In this document: in pieces, positions 62,597 to 64,000 of the stretch | How the letters are laid out: each line of letters begins with the position of its first letter | How positions within the stretch are numbered: position 1 is the stretch's first letter | Source of the DNA: Thermobifida fusca NBRC 14071 = JCM 3263 | GTDB taxonomy: Bacteria; Actinomycetota; Actinomycetes; Streptosporangiales; Streptosporangiaceae | Length of the DNA stretch: 64,000 nucleotides | Direction of reading: 5' to 3' | Assembly: GCF_001592045.1 (NCBI RefSeq) | Contig: NZ_BCWB01000043.1 | Coordinates: 21,688 to 85,687 of the forward strand | Translations under genes and position numbers: made by a program | The notes under the pieces: generated by a model | Told to the model about the DNA's origin: nothing | What the model saw: the letters and a program-made list of their open reading frames with translations, nothing else | Database searches by the model: none

Positions 62597-64000
62597 GTGC
62601 GGGGCGTGCTGCGGCGTGTAGTCGGGTTTTTTCTTATCGCCGCTGTTCTCTCGCTCGTCATGCAGGCTTTGAACCTGCTGTCTGTCTTCCAGATCGAGAT
62701 ACCGCTGATCATCGCCATCGCTGTCGGGGGTGCTGCGATTGCCGAGGTGGCCTTCCCCACGTGGCAGGCCCGCTTTGAACGCGAGTCTGCGCTCCGGGAC
62801 GAGCAGGCTCGCGCGATCAGGGAAGGCTGTTTCACACTTCCTTCGGGCAAGCTGCCTCAAGTCCGCCAGCTCAGCGACCCCTTGGCGTGGGGCGTGCATC
62901 CCACTGCTGCGAGTAGTGGAAGTGATGTCGTGCCGTTTGTGCCTCGCGATGTCGACGAAGAGCTGCGAGCACAACTCACCAAGAACGCGTTTGTGCTCGT
63001 GGTGGGGGATTCCACCGCGGGTAAGAGTCGGTGTGCTTTTGAAGCCGTGCGTGCCGTGTTGCCCCGCCACACGCTCATCATCCCTACTGCCGTGGGAAGT
63101 ATCGCTGCCACCCTGAAAGCTGCTGAGCGGTATTCCCGGTGCGTGCTGTGGCTTGATGACATTAACCGCTGGTTCGCCTCACCTGAGCTCACCCGAGAAG
63201 CGATTTCCCAGCTACTGACTCCTGGTAAAAGACGGCATCGCGTTGTCGTAGCCACACTGCGTGCTGCTGAGGCGGACAATTGGAGCACGATGCCTGAGGA
63301 GGCCACAGCCCTAGACACTTATCGGAAGGTCCAGGACTTGCTGAAGTTGGCTCGCCTCTTCCGCCTGGATCGTCTGTTTTCCCCTGCTGAACGGGAACGC
63401 GCTCGTGACTATGTCTCTGACGCGCGGATTGCCGACGCCCTTGAGCATGCCGATGAGTACGGTCTGGCCGAGTACTTGGCTAATGGCCCGCAGCGGTGGG
63501 AGGAGTGGCAAAACGCGTGGAGTGTCAACACCAATCCTCAGGCTCCCACGCACCCCCGCGGTGCTGCCCTGGTCGCTGCCGCCGTTGATCTACGCCGCGC
63601 AGGCTATGTATCCCCTATCCCTCGTGCTCTGTTGGAAGAGGTGCATGGCATCTATCTCGAACAGCGCGGTGGGGAACGGCTTAACCCTGAGCCCTTGGCA
63701 CGCGCATGGAGGTGGGCGACCAGCCCACGCGAAGGCACCACGCGCCTGCTCACCCCGTACAGGGCTGAGCGTGTGGATGTGTTCGACTACCTGGTCGACG
63801 AAGTCCAACGCCGCACCCCTGCAGGCAACCACGTTCCCGATCAGGTAATCGTCACAGCGCTTGTATATGCTTCCGCAGCAGATGCGCGCTCTATCGGCAC
63901 TACGGCATACGCCCAAGGCCGCTACCGACTAGCTGAACGCGCCTATCGCCAGGCATACAACGCAGATCTCACTGAGCACGGCCTAACCCACCCCGACACG
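62597..64000 (+). CDS. Membrane-anchored P-loop NTPase with TPR start, 3' end beyond the window
   Basis: Open from 62525 to the window end, at least 468 residues; GTG 62597 or 62606 are the first usable starts. Two hydrophobic helices (VVGFFLIAAVLSLVMQALNLL and IPLIIAIAVGGAAIAEVAF) lie at the N-terminus. A P-loop VVGDSTAGKS is at 63002-63031 and a Walker B CVLWLDDINRW follows, so a cytosolic STAND/AAA-type ATPase is likely. The last visible part, AYAQGRYRLAERAYRQAY, opens a TPR array. Codon third positions contain more A/T (GCT, CCT, GTT) than neighbours, suggesting transfer. Frame confirmed by translation to the final base. Confidence 0.75.
   Translation, partial: MRGVLRRVVGFFLIAAVLSLVMQALNLLSVFQIEIPLIIAIAVGGAAIAEVAFPTWQARFERESALRDEQARAIREGCFTLPSGKLPQVRQLSDPLAWGVHPTAASSGSDVVPFVPRDVDEELRAQLTKNAFVLVVGDSTAGKSRCAFEAVRAVLPRHTLIIPTAVGSIAATLKAAERYSRCVLWLDDINRWFASPELTREAISQLLTPGKRRHRVVVATLRAAEADNWSTMPEEATALDTYRKVQDLLKLARLFRLDRLFSPAERERARDYVSDARIADALEHADEYGLAEYLANGPQRWEEWQNAWSVNTNPQAPTHPRGAALVAAAVDLRRAGYVSPIPRALLEEVHGIYLEQRGGERLNPEPLARAWRWATSPREGTTRLLTPYRAERVDVFDYLVDEVQRRTPAGNHVPDQVIVTALVYASAADARSIGTTAYAQGRYRLAERAYRQAYNADLTEHGLTHPDT

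Overview
The window is about 64 kb of high-GC actinobacterial chromosome with very high GC3, short intergenic gaps, many GTG and TTG starts, and two tRNA genes. The order eno - divIC/ftsB - DUF501 - ppx, mazG, mfd, glmU - prs - rplY - pth, ispE, ksgA, tatD parallels the Mycobacterium tuberculosis Rv1008-Rv1026 block. A Nocardiopsaceae organism such as Thermobifida is my best guess; this is inference from gene order and protein style, not from a search.

Layout. 1-3359: an Mg-chelatase-type AAA+ ATPase (cut by the window start) followed by its vWA partner. 3369-9213: a lipoprotein, cystathionine gamma-synthase, a hexapeptide acyltransferase, cystathionine beta-synthase and an SGNH hydrolase. 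9291-14583: a thiolase, a Bax-inhibitor-1 family membrane protein, proline dehydrogenase and P5C dehydrogenase. 14878-16744: an odd class I tRNA with an apparent UAA anticodon, and a type II NADH dehydrogenase preceded by two Rex-type operators. 16841-28334: ppx, DUF501, divIC, eno, a RodA/FtsW protein, mazG, an APS kinase carrying a degenerate ATP-sulfurylase-like domain, and mfd. 28461-33966: flavohemoglobin and NsrR with a palindromic operator, an Alg14-like fragment, and the sulfate-activation genes cysN, cysD and cysQ. 34044-38098: pth, rplY, prs and glmU. 38577-44901: tRNA-Gln, a desaturase with a TetR gene, a MarR gene, an SGNH-like lipoprotein lacking its serine, an ABC-F protein and SoxR. 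44906-48832: ispE, a receptor Ser/Thr kinase and ksgA.

The most notable region is 48867-57813. It lies between ksgA and tatD, where many actinobacteria carry an rpf gene. It holds a compact minus-strand operon: trypsin-like protease with a C-terminal effector-associated domain, VMAP-like protein with a matching N-terminal domain, MoxR-like AAA+ ATPase, and a 1479-residue vWA-NB-ARC-TPR protein. A CU044_2847/Trypco1-like small protein lies downstream and a DUF397 protein lies nearby on the other strand. This fits the predicted class of vWA-MoxR-VMAP NTP-dependent conflict systems, here with the vWA fused to a STAND/TPR sensor. The likely logic is sensing by NB-ARC/TPR, relay through vWA-MoxR and VMAP, and execution by a protease recruited through paired adaptor domains.

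The right end (60261-64000) holds a RecF/SMC-like ATPase, an HFCD-type flavoprotein and the start of a membrane-anchored P-loop/TPR protein with lower GC3. It looks like accessory sequence. Regulation is unusually readable in this window: candidate operators for Rex, NsrR, SoxR, a TetR and a MarR can all be seen beside the matching genes.
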